A stretch of DNA of 64,000 nucleotides from Gemmatimonadota bacterium (GTDB taxonomy: Bacteria; Latescibacterota; UBA2968; UBA8231). Below are positions 40,488 through 49,436 of this stretch, piece after piece; position 1 is the first letter of the stretch, and each line of letters starts with the position of its first letter. The notes under the pieces are model-generated. The model did no database searches. It had not been told where the DNA came from and saw only the letters and a program-made list of their open reading frames with translations. The stretch lies in contig VXML01000062.1 in assembly GCA_009841115.1 (NCBI GenBank), forward strand, positions 88,596 through 152,595. The letters run 5' to 3'. The position numbers and the translations under genes are program-made.

Positions 40488-42812
40488 CTAGTAGGCCACG
40501 GCCACGATCCGTCTCGCACTGCGATCTCCAGCGTCGCCAGCGATGTGTAACTCGGCTATGTAGAGGCCGGGTGGTACGCGCTGGCCGTATTGGTCGCGGC
40601 CGTCCCAGTGCCATGTGATGTGGCCAGCTTGGCCGTCCCGCTCTTGGGCAAAAAGTGGCCGACCGGACAAATCATAGAGCCGCAGGTGCAAGGGGCGAGC
40701 GGAGAGCACGTTGATGAGGTCGAAGGAAACTAGGAGTTGGTCGTTTATTCCGTCGCCGTTGGGCGTAATGAGCGCGGGGCTGAACGAGAGGTCGGCAAAA
40801 AGCTGGTCGGCGATGGGCAGACGCACGACGTTGGAACTGCTCTCGACTTGGGGGGCGGCGTCGCCTGGGTCCACGAGTTGCCGCGTTTGCGCTTTTTGGC
40901 TGTCTTCGAGAAAGGCGTCGAAGCGGGTCGCCTGTAGGTAAATGGGGGAGGTAAAGCGCAGTTCGACGAGTTGGCGGCTGCGGATGCGGCGCGGGAAGGT
41001 GGTGCGAAATCCCTGCGCGAGAGTATCGGTGACCACCTCGACAGGCTCGCCATCGACCAAGGCGGCGTCAAAGCGGGGGACGGTGGTGGCTTCAATGGCG
41101 ATCTGGTCGAAGCCGTCGCGGGTCGTCGCGGGCCGCAGGAAGTAGGAAAACTGGGTCTCTTGGCCGGGTGCGACTTGGAGGGGGAACACTTCGCCGACGA
41201 CCTCGGACGCTAGGGGATCGCTGAAGTTGACGGCTAGCCAGTTGAAGTGGGGAGCTTGCGACGGGCTATCGGACACCAAGCGCACGTCCAGTTCCATAAA
41301 GCGGCGCGGAGAAGGTGACTGGAAGGCCGCGCCCGACGCGCTGTAGATGTTGCTCCAGGGGCTCCAGTCCGCCCCGGGGATGCGCGTGGTGTCGATTTTG
41401 CCCTTGAAACTGGGGATCAGTTTGTCGTAGCGCTTCTGGGTTACTTCCTTGCCATTTTTGTCGTGAAAAGTGTATTGCTCTACGACCTCGTTGCCCGTGC
41501 GCGAGCGGATTTCGATGTGGGTGCCCAAGGGGGTCTGGGCCTGCCACTCAAGCGAGTTGAGGTTCTTGCCGCTTTCTAGGTCGATGAGCGGCGAGCGGAG
41601 ACGGACCGCGAGGGGGTAGCCCTCGCCGTACACTTGGATTTCTTCGGCCGAGCCAGATGCTCGGCAGCCCCAGCTCGCGGCGGCGTCGGGCACGGTTGCG
41701 GCGCAGGTGGCGTCCCAAACTAGCCAAGCGATGCGGACGTAGCGGGCTGGCAGGGTGGGAAACTGGTGGTCGGCTAGCCCGGCCCTGTGGTTTTCGCTGT
41801 CGGGGTAGCCGGCAAAGTGCCGCGTCCAGCGGCGGGTGCCGTCGGGGGCGATGGTGCCGTCGGAAGTGAGGATCTCGTAGTTTTTGTAGCTGAATGAACG
41901 CGGACCGCTGGCTCCGGCCCGAGTGCGCAGCAGGTGTTCGCCAAAGCCACCGCGGATGGCTATGCCAGTAATCAGGCGCACGAAGTCCACTGGATAGACG
42001 GCCCCTAAGTCGATGGTGATATGGCTCCAAGTGTTGTAGGTGTTGCGCGGCTCGCGCCCGTTGCGCCAGCGATTGAAGATCGAGCCATCGACTAGGTTGA
42101 GCGCGTTGCCCAAGGTGACTTCTTCGGCGCGGACAAAGACGTCGATGACTATGTCGATAGTTCCGCCGCGCTCGATGAGGTTGAGGGTGAGATTGTCGCC
42201 GATGCTCTCGACCTCGACGGCGACGAGCTGGGCGTTGGGGACGTGTTTGAGGTTGCGGATTTGCAGGTAGCGTATGGGCGTTAGGTAGAGCGCAGCGCCT
42301 GGGGCGAATGTGACGCGGTGGCGCGCGTTTTCCTTGAAGCGTTCCTTCATGCGGTAGATCAGGGAGCCTTCAATCGGATTGGCTACTTGGTCGAGTTGCG
42401 GCTCGCCGGAGGAGAGCAAAAGGTCGAACAGTTCAAAAGGGGGCGTATCGGCGGCAAAAATGAGCGCGACGCTGTGTGCCGAGACGCTGCGGCCGAGGTC
42501 GATTTCCACGAACCAGTCGTCTGGGGCGTCGTCTGGGTTGGGTGCCCAGCCGGTCGCTAGGTTGCCGTCGAGGAGCGCAATGGCGTCCCTAGGATTGGAG
42601 CCGGCCCGGCGGATACCGCCGCCTAGCTGGAGGGCATCGCGCACAGCGTCGGTATTTTTTGTAACGCGCAGCGGCTGAATCGAGCCATTGGGTGCAACCT
42701 CGACTGCGCCGAGGGGCAGTTGCCAATCGCTCCAATCGCGTGCCGAACTGAAGCGCAATTGGTCGGCGTCAGCCGCGGCGACCAAGCAGAGGAACAATAG
42801 GACGGCGGACAT
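40488..42812 (-). CDS. Secreted F5/8 type C (discoidin) domain protein with FlgD-like C-terminal domain
   Basis: The 774-residue protein has a signal peptide (MSAVLLFLCLVAAADA). It lines up with the 782-residue protein at 18384-20732 over its whole length: ALLDGNLATGWAPNPDD and WFVEIDLGRSVSAHSVALIF in the discoidin domain, LEWQAQTPLGTHIEIRSRTG in the middle, and LITPNGDGINDQLLVSFDL, LYDLSGRPLFAQERD, WHWDGRDQYGQRVPPGLYI in the FlgD-like tail. It follows the secreted sugar-dehydrogenase-like gene by 12 bases. Both would be exported and may work together at the cell surface. Confidence 0.85.
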   Translation of the reverse strand: MSAVLLFLCLVAAADADQLRFSSARDWSDWQLPLGAVEVAPNGSIQPLRVTKNTDAVRDALQLGGGIRRAGSNPRDAIALLDGNLATGWAPNPDDAPDDWFVEIDLGRSVSAHSVALIFAADTPPFELFDLLLSSGEPQLDQVANPIEGSLIYRMKERFKENARHRVTFAPGAALYLTPIRYLQIRNLKHVPNAQLVAVEVESIGDNLTLNLIERGGTIDIVIDVFVRAEEVTLGNALNLVDGSIFNRWRNGREPRNTYNTWSHITIDLGAVYPVDFVRLITGIAIRGGFGEHLLRTRAGASGPRSFSYKNYEILTSDGTIAPDGTRRWTRHFAGYPDSENHRAGLADHQFPTLPARYVRIAWLVWDATCAATVPDAAASWGCRASGSAEEIQVYGEGYPLAVRLRSPLIDLESGKNLNSLEWQAQTPLGTHIEIRSRTGNEVVEQYTFHDKNGKEVTQKRYDKLIPSFKGKIDTTRIPGADWSPWSNIYSASGAAFQSPSPRRFMELDVRLVSDSPSQAPHFNWLAVNFSDPLASEVVGEVFPLQVAPGQETQFSYFLRPATTRDGFDQIAIEATTVPRFDAALVDGEPVEVVTDTLAQGFRTTFPRRIRSRQLVELRFTSPIYLQATRFDAFLEDSQKAQTRQLVDPGDAAPQVESSSNVVRLPIADQLFADLSFSPALITPNGDGINDQLLVSFDLINVLSARPLHLRLYDLSGRPLFAQERDGQAGHITWHWDGRDQYGQRVPPGLYIAELHIAGDAGDRSARRIVAVAY

Positions 42813-42824
42813 GGGGCTAGGTGC

Positions 42825-45257
42825 TCAGCGCAACAGGAGTAACTTGCGCACTTGGACCTGCTCACCGGCGCGCAGGCGGTAGATATAAACACCCGTGGCC
42901 AAGCGCACACCCGCGTCGTTGCGTCCGTCCCAATGGGTGGTGTAGTGTCCGGCTGCGTGCCAGCCGCGGGTAAGCTGGGCGACCTTTTGACCGGCGAGGT
43001 TGTAGATGGTCAATTCGATGTCGGCTGCTTGCGGCAGCGCGAAGCGGAGGACGGTGCTGCTGTTGAAGGGGTTGGGGACATTTTGGGCGAGGACGAAGGC
43101 CGCCGGTTGCTCTGTGCCGGATACCGCGGCGACGGCTGTCGGCACGCGCGGTAGAGACGGAATGCGCGTTATGAGACGCACATCGTCTAGGTAGAAGGTG
43201 CCCGTCATGTTGCCCCCAAAGCGGAGAGCGTCAATCATGTCCACTTGGTCGAGAAGGCCGGGGCCGTAGTAGTTGGGTTGGTCGAATATCGTGAAGGGGA
43301 TTTCTATGACTTGCCACTCGCGGCGCGAAAAGTCGATGTGGAACTGTTCGGGATCGCGCGCCAAATCCACGCCGAGATCGTCGATGAAGAGGGCGAAGAT
43401 GGGAAAGTTAGGCAGTTCGATGTCGCCGGGATGGAAGGCGAAGCGCACGCCAGCAAAACCGAGGGGATCGACGGGTGCAGCCGGCCGGAATTCAACGGTC
43501 CACGGAGTGTAGAAGTTTTGGGGCTCCGCTTTGACAGCGACGGCGCGAGTGCCGTAGAAGATGGGGCCATCGCCTGTGACCTGCATTTGGGCACCGCTGT
43601 CGCCGATCAATTGCCAGTCGGCAGCTACGCTTTCGTCGAAGACGGACAAGTCCGGCGGCAGGAGGGCGATCGAGTGGATAAAGTCGATGCCCTTGAAGAC
43701 GCCATCGACCTCTTGTTCGAGGCGCACGATCACTTTGTAGAAGCCCTTGGGCAGGTCGGCGGTCTCTAAGCGGGTGTCGAGTTGGTAGGTCTGGTCGTCG
43801 AGGGCGACTAGCGGCAGCGCGTCCGGGCCGCCCAAAGAGCTTAGGTCTGCGGTTAGGCGCGGCGATCCGCCGTCGGGGACGAGCCGTTCGACGCGTACTG
43901 TGGCATTGACTTGGAGCGCGTCGCCGACAGATAGGGCGTCGGGCATTTGGTGTTCCCACGAGCCGCCGATGGGGCTGTAGGTGATCTTGATGACGAGGTG
44001 GTTGCGGTTGTCGCTAGTGACGTATAGACTGCCCTCGGCGTCGCTGGCAAGCCCGACGGGGAAGCCCCAGACATCGCCTTGCGTCTTGCCGGCTTGGAAG
44101 CCGGTGATGAAGCTGCCCATGCGGGCGTCGCTGCCATCGGGTTGGCTAAAGAGGGCGGCTACTAGGTAGCCGGGGTGCGACGAGAGCTTAGCTTTGCCGG
44201 CGCGGAAGGCGACGAACGCGGCGTTGTGGTAGCGGGAGGGAAACTGGTCGCTGGTGTAGAAGTGGAGGCCCATCGGCGCGTAGTGAGCTGGTACCAAGGC
44301 CACCGGGCGTTTTTGGGTGGCGGCGAGGAGGCTGTCTTGGCGGGTGATGGGCAGTACTTTTTCGTAGCCAGCAATGGTAAAGTCGCTCCAGACTTGGTGG
44401 CTGTGGACCAGCGGGTAGCCCATAAAGTCTTGATCCCCGATGATGTCAATCCACTCCGGCGGGCGCGTGCGGCCTTCGAGGTCGTGGCCGTTGTGATTGG
44501 CCCACAGCGCATTGGTCTGCGGGTGGAAGTCCATGCCGATGACGTGGCGGATGCCGGTGGCAAAGATGCGGCGATCGCTGCCGTCGGGATTGAATTGCAA
44601 GATGGTGCCGCGCTCGGGGTGGTGGGGCACGGGATTGTTGGTGTTGGCGACGACCTGAAAGCCCTCGTCCATGCGACACAGGTCGCAGGGGGAGCCGACC
44701 GACAGATACATTTTGTCGTTGCGGCGATCGACGACGAGGGTGCGGGTATCGTGCCAGCCCTCCCAAGGAACGTCGGGCAGGACGACTTCTTCTTGTTCGT
44801 ATATTAGGTCGCCATCGGTGTCGCGCACGCGGATGACTTGGTGTTCCTCGGCGACGTAGAGCGCGTCCTTGTAGAACAGGAGGCTGTGGGCTTCTCTGAG
44901 GCCGCGCAGGGCGACGATGCGCTCGTCGGCGACGCCATCGCGGTCGCGGTCGGGCAGAGCGACAATCTGGTCGGCACCCATGTTGGCTACGTGCAACACG
45001 CCATTGGGGTCAAAGGCCATAAAGCGGGGTTTGCGCAGGCCCTCGTGGGCGAAGACGTGGGCCGAAAAGCCAGGGGGAAGATTGAGCACCAAGTCTTGGG
45101 GCACGGCACCGCGAAAGGGCTCGGGCACAATGAGCGGAGTCGGCTGCAAGCCCAGATTGACCTCGGGGACTAACGTGCCGGGTGGGTAGTCTTCGTCTTG
45201 GGCGAGGACCGCAGTGGTGACACTGAGGGCGAGGACGAATGAGAGGACAATGAGCAT
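42825..45257 (-). CDS. Secreted PQQ-type sugar dehydrogenase-like propeller with FlgD-like C-terminal domain
   Basis: The 810-residue protein has a signal peptide ending near TTAVLAQDED. Residues 50-420 form a six-bladed propeller of the soluble glucose/sorbosone dehydrogenase type: PPGFSAHVFAHEGLRKPRFM, VDRRNDKMYLSVGSPCDLC, FATGIRHVIGMDFHPQTNAL and YGLFYTSDQF-like segments. A middle beta domain (residues 560-690) looks like a carbohydrate-binding module (FYLDDVRLI). The C terminus has VPNPFNSSTVLRFALPQ and WDGRNDAGVRLATGVYIYRL, a sorting-type FlgD/Por domain. It probably oxidises sugars outside the cell. A strong promoter lies upstream. Confidence 0.88.
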   Translation of the reverse strand: MLIVLSFVLALSVTTAVLAQDEDYPPGTLVPEVNLGLQPTPLIVPEPFRGAVPQDLVLNLPPGFSAHVFAHEGLRKPRFMAFDPNGVLHVANMGADQIVALPDRDRDGVADERIVALRGLREAHSLLFYKDALYVAEEHQVIRVRDTDGDLIYEQEEVVLPDVPWEGWHDTRTLVVDRRNDKMYLSVGSPCDLCRMDEGFQVVANTNNPVPHHPERGTILQFNPDGSDRRIFATGIRHVIGMDFHPQTNALWANHNGHDLEGRTRPPEWIDIIGDQDFMGYPLVHSHQVWSDFTIAGYEKVLPITRQDSLLAATQKRPVALVPAHYAPMGLHFYTSDQFPSRYHNAAFVAFRAGKAKLSSHPGYLVAALFSQPDGSDARMGSFITGFQAGKTQGDVWGFPVGLASDAEGSLYVTSDNRNHLVIKITYSPIGGSWEHQMPDALSVGDALQVNATVRVERLVPDGGSPRLTADLSSLGGPDALPLVALDDQTYQLDTRLETADLPKGFYKVIVRLEQEVDGVFKGIDFIHSIALLPPDLSVFDESVAADWQLIGDSGAQMQVTGDGPIFYGTRAVAVKAEPQNFYTPWTVEFRPAAPVDPLGFAGVRFAFHPGDIELPNFPIFALFIDDLGVDLARDPEQFHIDFSRREWQVIEIPFTIFDQPNYYGPGLLDQVDMIDALRFGGNMTGTFYLDDVRLITRIPSLPRVPTAVAAVSGTEQPAAFVLAQNVPNPFNSSTVLRFALPQAADIELTIYNLAGQKVAQLTRGWHAAGHYTTHWDGRNDAGVRLATGVYIYRLRAGEQVQVRKLLLLR

Positions 45258-45295
45258 GGGAGATCTTTCGGGTTGGGGTAGGTATTCGTTTCTAA

Positions 45296-45324
45296 ATTAG
45301 CATTTTTTGTACCATAGGTGTCAA
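45296..45324 (-). promoter_or_regulatory. Sigma-70-type promoter of the sugar-dehydrogenase/discoidin operon
   Basis: On the minus strand TTGACA (45319-45324), 17 bases, then GCTAAT (45296-45301) with an upstream T-G that extends the -10 box. The ATG at 45257 is about 32 bases from the expected start of transcription. Confidence 0.75.
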
Positions 45325-45404
45325 CAATAAGCCGCTAGTGCCAAGTCTCTATTGGAAGCAGATAGGCATTTTTCACTTTTTATTCAATCGGAGGATCGAT
45401 ACTG

Positions 45405-46244
45405 ATGCCACTGATGCCGCTTACAGGACGCCTTGTGCTAGGAATCGCCGTGCTAATTGCGGTGTGCTACGGTCTGGCCGCAGCCTATCTCTATTTTTTC
45501 CAAGAAAAATTCGTCTATAGGCCGAGTACTCGCATAAAGGTCACGCCGGCCTCGGTGGGGATGTACTACGAGGAAGTCGCGTTAGTCGCCAGCGACGGAG
45601 TGCGGCTGGCTGGGTGGTACCTGCCGTTGGCCGATGCGCGGGGCACGGTGCTTTTTTGCCACGGCAATGCGGGCAACATATCGAATCTGATCGCAGTGGC
45701 CCAGGATGCACATCGGTTGGGCTTGGGAATTCTGCTGTTTGACTATCGCGGCTATGGCCAGAGCGAGGGCACGCCTTCTGAGGAAGGTACGCACCGCGAT
45801 GCAGAGGCGGCTTGGAACTACTTGGTGCAAGAGGCTGGGCTAGCCCCAGATCAGATCGCGATTATCGGCCGCTCGCTGGGCGGGCCGATTGCCGCACGGC
45901 TGGCGCGAGACAAGGCACCGGCTGCTCTGCTCTTGGAGGAGACCTTTACTTCCATACCCGAGCTGGGCCGAGAGTTGTATCCGATCTTTCCGGTCGGTTT
46001 GCTCGCCCGCTACGAGTATCCCACGCTGGAGTATCTAAAGCAGGTCCAATGCCCAGTGCTGATAAGCCACAGCCGCGGCGACATGTTTATTGTATTTGAG
46101 CACGGCCAGCGGCTGTACGAGGCCGCTAGCCCCCCCAAGGCGTTTACCAAGCTGCGGGGCGGCCATAGTTCGGCCTTTAGCGAGGATGCGGCTACGTATG
46201 AAGCTGGAGTGGAGGCGTTTTTGACGGAGGTGCTGGGGTGGTGA
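45405..46244 (+). CDS. Membrane-anchored alpha/beta hydrolase (Bem46/YfhR-like)
   Basis: The 279-residue protein has an N-terminal membrane anchor (residues 7-29) and then the ABHD13/Bem46-type hydrolase core: TVLFCHGNAGNISNLIAV, LLFDYRGYGQSEGTPSEEG, the nucleophile Ser in IIGRSLGGPIAARLA, Asp in ISHSRGDMFI and His in LRGGHSSAFSED. It is likely an esterase or peptidase-like enzyme on the cytoplasmic or periplasmic face of the inner membrane. A second in-frame ATG at 45414 is possible. Confidence 0.9.
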   Translation: MPLMPLTGRLVLGIAVLIAVCYGLAAAYLYFFQEKFVYRPSTRIKVTPASVGMYYEEVALVASDGVRLAGWYLPLADARGTVLFCHGNAGNISNLIAVAQDAHRLGLGILLFDYRGYGQSEGTPSEEGTHRDAEAAWNYLVQEAGLAPDQIAIIGRSLGGPIAARLARDKAPAALLLEETFTSIPELGRELYPIFPVGLLARYEYPTLEYLKQVQCPVLISHSRGDMFIVFEHGQRLYEAASPPKAFTKLRGGHSSAFSEDAATYEAGVEAFLTEVLGW

Positions 46245-46262
46245 TGGAGGGGATGACGTTAC

Positions 46263-46290
46263 GTAGGGGCGACCGGCCGGTCGCCCCTAC
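46263..46290. repeat. 28-base perfect palindrome between two plus-strand genes
   Basis: Fourteen-base arms, GTAGGGGCGACCGG and its complement, meet with no spacer. The outer part GTAGGGG resembles the 29-base palindromes at 9369 and 40423, but the core differs. It lies 18 bases after the hydrolase stop. Confidence 0.75.
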
Positions 46291-46316
46291 CACAAAACCA
46301 ACCTGTGGAGGTAGAA

Positions 46317-47528
46317 ATGAGCAGAACGAAGAAGGGCGAGGTGGTCCAATTAGCGATGGTGGGTTGCGGCGGCATGGCCGGGGCGCACTTGCGGGGATAC
46401 GAAGAGTTGTTGGAAAAGGGTGAGACGCGGTTCCGCATTGTCGCGGCTGTAGATGAAGTGCCAGCGCGTGCTGAGGATTTTGCTGCGCGCATCAATGGGT
46501 TCGCTGACTGGGAGGTCAATGCCTATGCGAGCGTGGCCGAATTGCTCGCTGGGGAAGACGCGCTCGATGGGGCCGATATATGCAGCCCGCACGGCCTGCA
46601 TCACGTGCTGGCCTGCGAACTGCTAGAAGGCGGAGTGAACGTGTTGGTAGAAAAGCCAATTGGCGTCACGGTGCGGGCTTCGAAGGAGATCGCACAGACG
46701 GCGCAGCGTTGCGGGCGGGTCGCCGCCACGGCCGAGCAGTGCCGCCGCGCCTTGGGCCAGCGCACTATCCACTGGGCCTTCAACGACGGCCTGTTGGGCG
46801 CGCCGAAGATGTGGTGGGCTGTGCAGGCGGGGTGGCGCGATCCAGCGGAAGTGCCGAATTGGCACTGGCGCATTGATCGCAAGCTGGGCGGCTGCGGCAT
46901 GGTCATGGACAGTGGGGCGCACTGGGTTGACACCATGCGCTATTGGTTCGGCGAGATCGACAGCGTGTACGCCCGGGTTGAGCAGATCTACCCGCGCCCC
47001 CATCGCCAAGGCGAGGAAATCGTCAATAGTGCGTCCGAGGATTTTTGGACCAGCATATTCAACTTCAAGAGCGGCTTAATCGGCACGTGGTCGTGGACGA
47101 TCAGTGCGCCGGGCAAGGGTTTTACCCAACTGACGCTGAGCGGCGAGAAGGGATCGATCATCGACACAGACATCTTCCACCCGGCCGCCTTTCAGGCCAA
47201 TGGCGAGTGCCAGCTCGCCGACGGGACCACGCACAGCATGTCCGAGCTGCAGGAAATGTACTTGGCGACTCTGAGTGAGGAGGAAAAGGACGCGCTCTTC
47301 CCCTATGGGATCACCGGCGGGGTGACGCTGGAGTTGTGGGATTTTATCGACGCGTTGAGCGAGGGGCGGCCGGTGGAAATCGACGCGGAGGAAGGCTTGC
47401 GCAGCAAGGCCGTCAGCGAGGCTATCTACGAATCTGGTCAGTCTGGGCAGGTGGTACAGGTCGCCGATGTGCTGGTGGGCAAGGTCGACGCGTACCAGCG
47501 CGACGTCGATCAGGCGTGGGGGTTATAG
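46317..47528 (+). CDS. Gfo/Idh/MocA-family oxidoreductase
   Basis: The ATG at 46317 follows GGAGG (46307-46311); an in-frame GTG at 46305 precedes that site and is unlikely. The 403-residue protein has the nucleotide fold QLAMVGCGGMAGAHLRGYE near residue 12 and the EKP motif NVLVEKPIGVTVRASKE near 110. The substrate domain includes GCGMVMDSGAHWVDTMRYWFG with the conserved D-x3-H. It is a NAD(P)-dependent sugar-type dehydrogenase. Its gene converges on the YdjM-like gene. Confidence 0.92.
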   Translation: MSRTKKGEVVQLAMVGCGGMAGAHLRGYEELLEKGETRFRIVAAVDEVPARAEDFAARINGFADWEVNAYASVAELLAGEDALDGADICSPHGLHHVLACELLEGGVNVLVEKPIGVTVRASKEIAQTAQRCGRVAATAEQCRRALGQRTIHWAFNDGLLGAPKMWWAVQAGWRDPAEVPNWHWRIDRKLGGCGMVMDSGAHWVDTMRYWFGEIDSVYARVEQIYPRPHRQGEEIVNSASEDFWTSIFNFKSGLIGTWSWTISAPGKGFTQLTLSGEKGSIIDTDIFHPAAFQANGECQLADGTTHSMSELQEMYLATLSEEEKDALFPYGITGGVTLELWDFIDALSEGRPVEIDAEEGLRSKAVSEAIYESGQSGQVVQVADVLVGKVDAYQRDVDQAWGL

Positions 47529-47555
47529 AATTAGGAATTGGGAATTAGGAATGGG
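47528..47555. repeat. Two tandem 14-base units (GAATTAGGAATTGG type)
   Basis: Units at 47528-47541 and 47542-47555 differ at two positions. The first base overlaps the last base of the oxidoreductase stop codon. I recall this kind of string as a common dispersed repeat in environmental genomes but cannot check it here. Confidence 0.55.
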
Positions 47556-47578
47556 GAGCGGGAGCGAGCTAAGGAGGT

Positions 47579-48592
47579 TTAGTTGCCGAGTAGACGGCGC
47601 CAGAGCCGCTTGAGGACTTGGTCGGTGAGCGCGGATGGGTTGTTGATGCGCTGGAGATCGGCGATGTGCTCGGGATGAGACGGGTCCGGCAACAGGCGGA
47701 ACGTGAAGAAGTAGGTGCCGGTGGAGTCGAGATAGAAGTCGGAACGGCCAAAGCGCAGGTCGTAGAAGTAGAGCGCGTCGGCGCGGCGCTCCACCCGGTA
47801 GTACCCGCGAGAGAACCAGAACAGGCGCTGGATTGGTGGGTCATCGCGCCGGGAGGAGATGAGGTGGGTGTTGCGCTCGATGCGGCGGAAGTGGATCGCC
47901 GAGTCGTCGTCAAACAGGGAGTACAGTCCGGCCCACAGGTGGTCGTCTGTACCGGCTAGGCCCGACCACAGCACGGCGTTGAAAGGGGTCGGCACGACGT
48001 GCAGGCGCTCGTAGGGGATGCCTTGTTCGGTGAGGGCGTGGGCAAAGGTGCTGCGCACGTGTAGGCAAATCGCGGCGGTAACAATCAAGTACGCCGTGCT
48101 CAAGCACAGGCCCAGCGCGTTGAGCCGTCGCCGCCAGTGCAGTCGCCGTTGAAATAGAGCGGCGATGAGGCCAACGGCTAAGGGCAGGGTATAGAGCGGG
48201 TCTATGACGAAGATGGAACCGAAGGCGACCGGGTAGTTGCTGAACGGACTGAACAATTGGGTGCCGTACCCGGTGAAGCAGTCGAGGAGGGCGTGCGTGA
48301 GAATCGCCCAGAACGCCAGCGCGGACCACTCGCGCCAGTTCGCGTCGCGGTGTAGCTTAGACAGCGCCCAGCCGATTCCGAGGCCGCCTCCTACCGCGAA
48401 GAGCAGGGAGTGCGATATCCAGCGGTGAAAGCCCAATTGGTCGGTCCCCGACAGAAAGGCCGCGCCCAATACGTCGAGGTCTGGGAGGATGCCCAAGGCC
48501 GCGCCCCACAGGGGAGCTTTGTTACCAACCTTTTTGCCTAAAACCTTTTCGCCGACGGCTGCGCCGAGTGCGATTTGCGTAACGCTATCCAT
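47579..48592 (-). CDS. YdjM/DUF457-type membrane-bound metal-dependent hydrolase
   Basis: The ATG at 48592 gives 337 residues (MDSVTQIALGAAVGEKVLG); the frame stays open upstream to 48739 only as a shadow. Features are PDLDVLGAAFLSGTDQLGFH, RWISHSLLF and WAILTHALLDCFTGYGTQLF, the His/Asp pattern of the YdjM/LexA-regulated membrane hydrolase family. About four to five membrane helices lie in the first 200 residues, followed by a soluble C-terminal domain. The reaction is unknown. It starts only 13 bases from the start of the divergent oxygenase gene. Confidence 0.88.
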   Translation of the reverse strand: MDSVTQIALGAAVGEKVLGKKVGNKAPLWGAALGILPDLDVLGAAFLSGTDQLGFHRWISHSLLFAVGGGLGIGWALSKLHRDANWREWSALAFWAILTHALLDCFTGYGTQLFSPFSNYPVAFGSIFVIDPLYTLPLAVGLIAALFQRRLHWRRRLNALGLCLSTAYLIVTAAICLHVRSTFAHALTEQGIPYERLHVVPTPFNAVLWSGLAGTDDHLWAGLYSLFDDDSAIHFRRIERNTHLISSRRDDPPIQRLFWFSRGYYRVERRADALYFYDLRFGRSDFYLDSTGTYFFTFRLLPDPSHPEHIADLQRINNPSALTDQVLKRLWRRLLGN

Positions 48593-48605
48593 AGGAGTTT
48601 TCGAT

Positions 48606-49433
48606 TTGCCAAGAACAACGTACGAAGAAAACGCCGCGAGTGCATTGTGGCGGCCCGTGGGGCCGGACGAGTGCGCCGATCCGCTTCGGGCCTTGGCGCG
48701 GGCGGAGATACCGGCGATCCTGCTGCCCCAAGTATGCACGTCGGCCGACTGTCAGCGGCTGATGGAGCGCTTTGACGAGCGCGGGTTGCTACGCGCTTCG
48801 GGTGACGGTCGCACGCGCATCGACATCGGTACTAGTCTCGGCAACCTAGGCGGCGATCAAGAGGCATTCTTGGCTGATGCAGAGGAGACGCACGCGCTTT
48901 TTGCTACCCTTTTTGCGGGGTTGATTGATCCGGTGCAGTTGCTTTATCGGCACTTGCAGGCGTTGGCACCCGCCAAGGCGGTTAAGACGGCGCGCGAGCG
49001 CGACGGGCGCTTGTACGGCCCGGCCATCTTTCGCATCCACTATGAAACTCACTCCTATAGTCCGCACATCGACCACGTAGTCCTGCGCGAAAAGCGGTTC
49101 AACTACGAGGTGGCGCGCTTTACCCACCAATTTGCTGGCGTGCTGTGCGTGCAGAACGCGGATTCTGCGGGTCCCGGAGTACAGGCTGTGTTGCACCGCT
49201 GCCTGTGGACCGAGGAGATACAGCCGTATATCGCCGAGGGCCGTTTTCACGAGTATGCGGCTGCCCAAGGCGTGGAGCACTGCGAGGTCGCGCTCGAGCC
49301 GGGCGATTTGTATTTCTTCAATACGCGCTGCATCCACGAAGTCCCCGCGGTGCAGGGGGACGATCCGCGGGTGGTGCTCGCCGTCTTCATTGGCTATGCC
49401 GAAGACGACGACGAAATCTACGTGTGGTCTTAA
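48606..49433 (+). CDS. 2OG-Fe(II) oxygenase-like protein
   Basis: The start is a TTG at 48606, eight bases after AGGAG (48593-48597); no ATG or GTG fits. The 275-residue protein has a possible iron triad: H154-x-D156 in SYSPHIDHVVLRE, H244 in FNTRCIHEVPAVQ, and R255 in DPRVVLAVFIGY for 2-oxoglutarate. The fold order (double-stranded helix after a helical N-terminal region) fits the superfamily, though I cannot place it in a named family. It is followed after three bases by a histidinol-phosphate aminotransferase-like gene, so the three genes to 51901 act together. Confidence 0.75.
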   Translation: MPRTTYEENAASALWRPVGPDECADPLRALARAEIPAILLPQVCTSADCQRLMERFDERGLLRASGDGRTRIDIGTSLGNLGGDQEAFLADAEETHALFATLFAGLIDPVQLLYRHLQALAPAKAVKTARERDGRLYGPAIFRIHYETHSYSPHIDHVVLREKRFNYEVARFTHQFAGVLCVQNADSAGPGVQAVLHRCLWTEEIQPYIAEGRFHEYAAAQGVEHCEVALEPGDLYFFNTRCIHEVPAVQGDDPRVVLAVFIGYAEDDDEIYVWS

Positions 49434-49436
49434 GCC

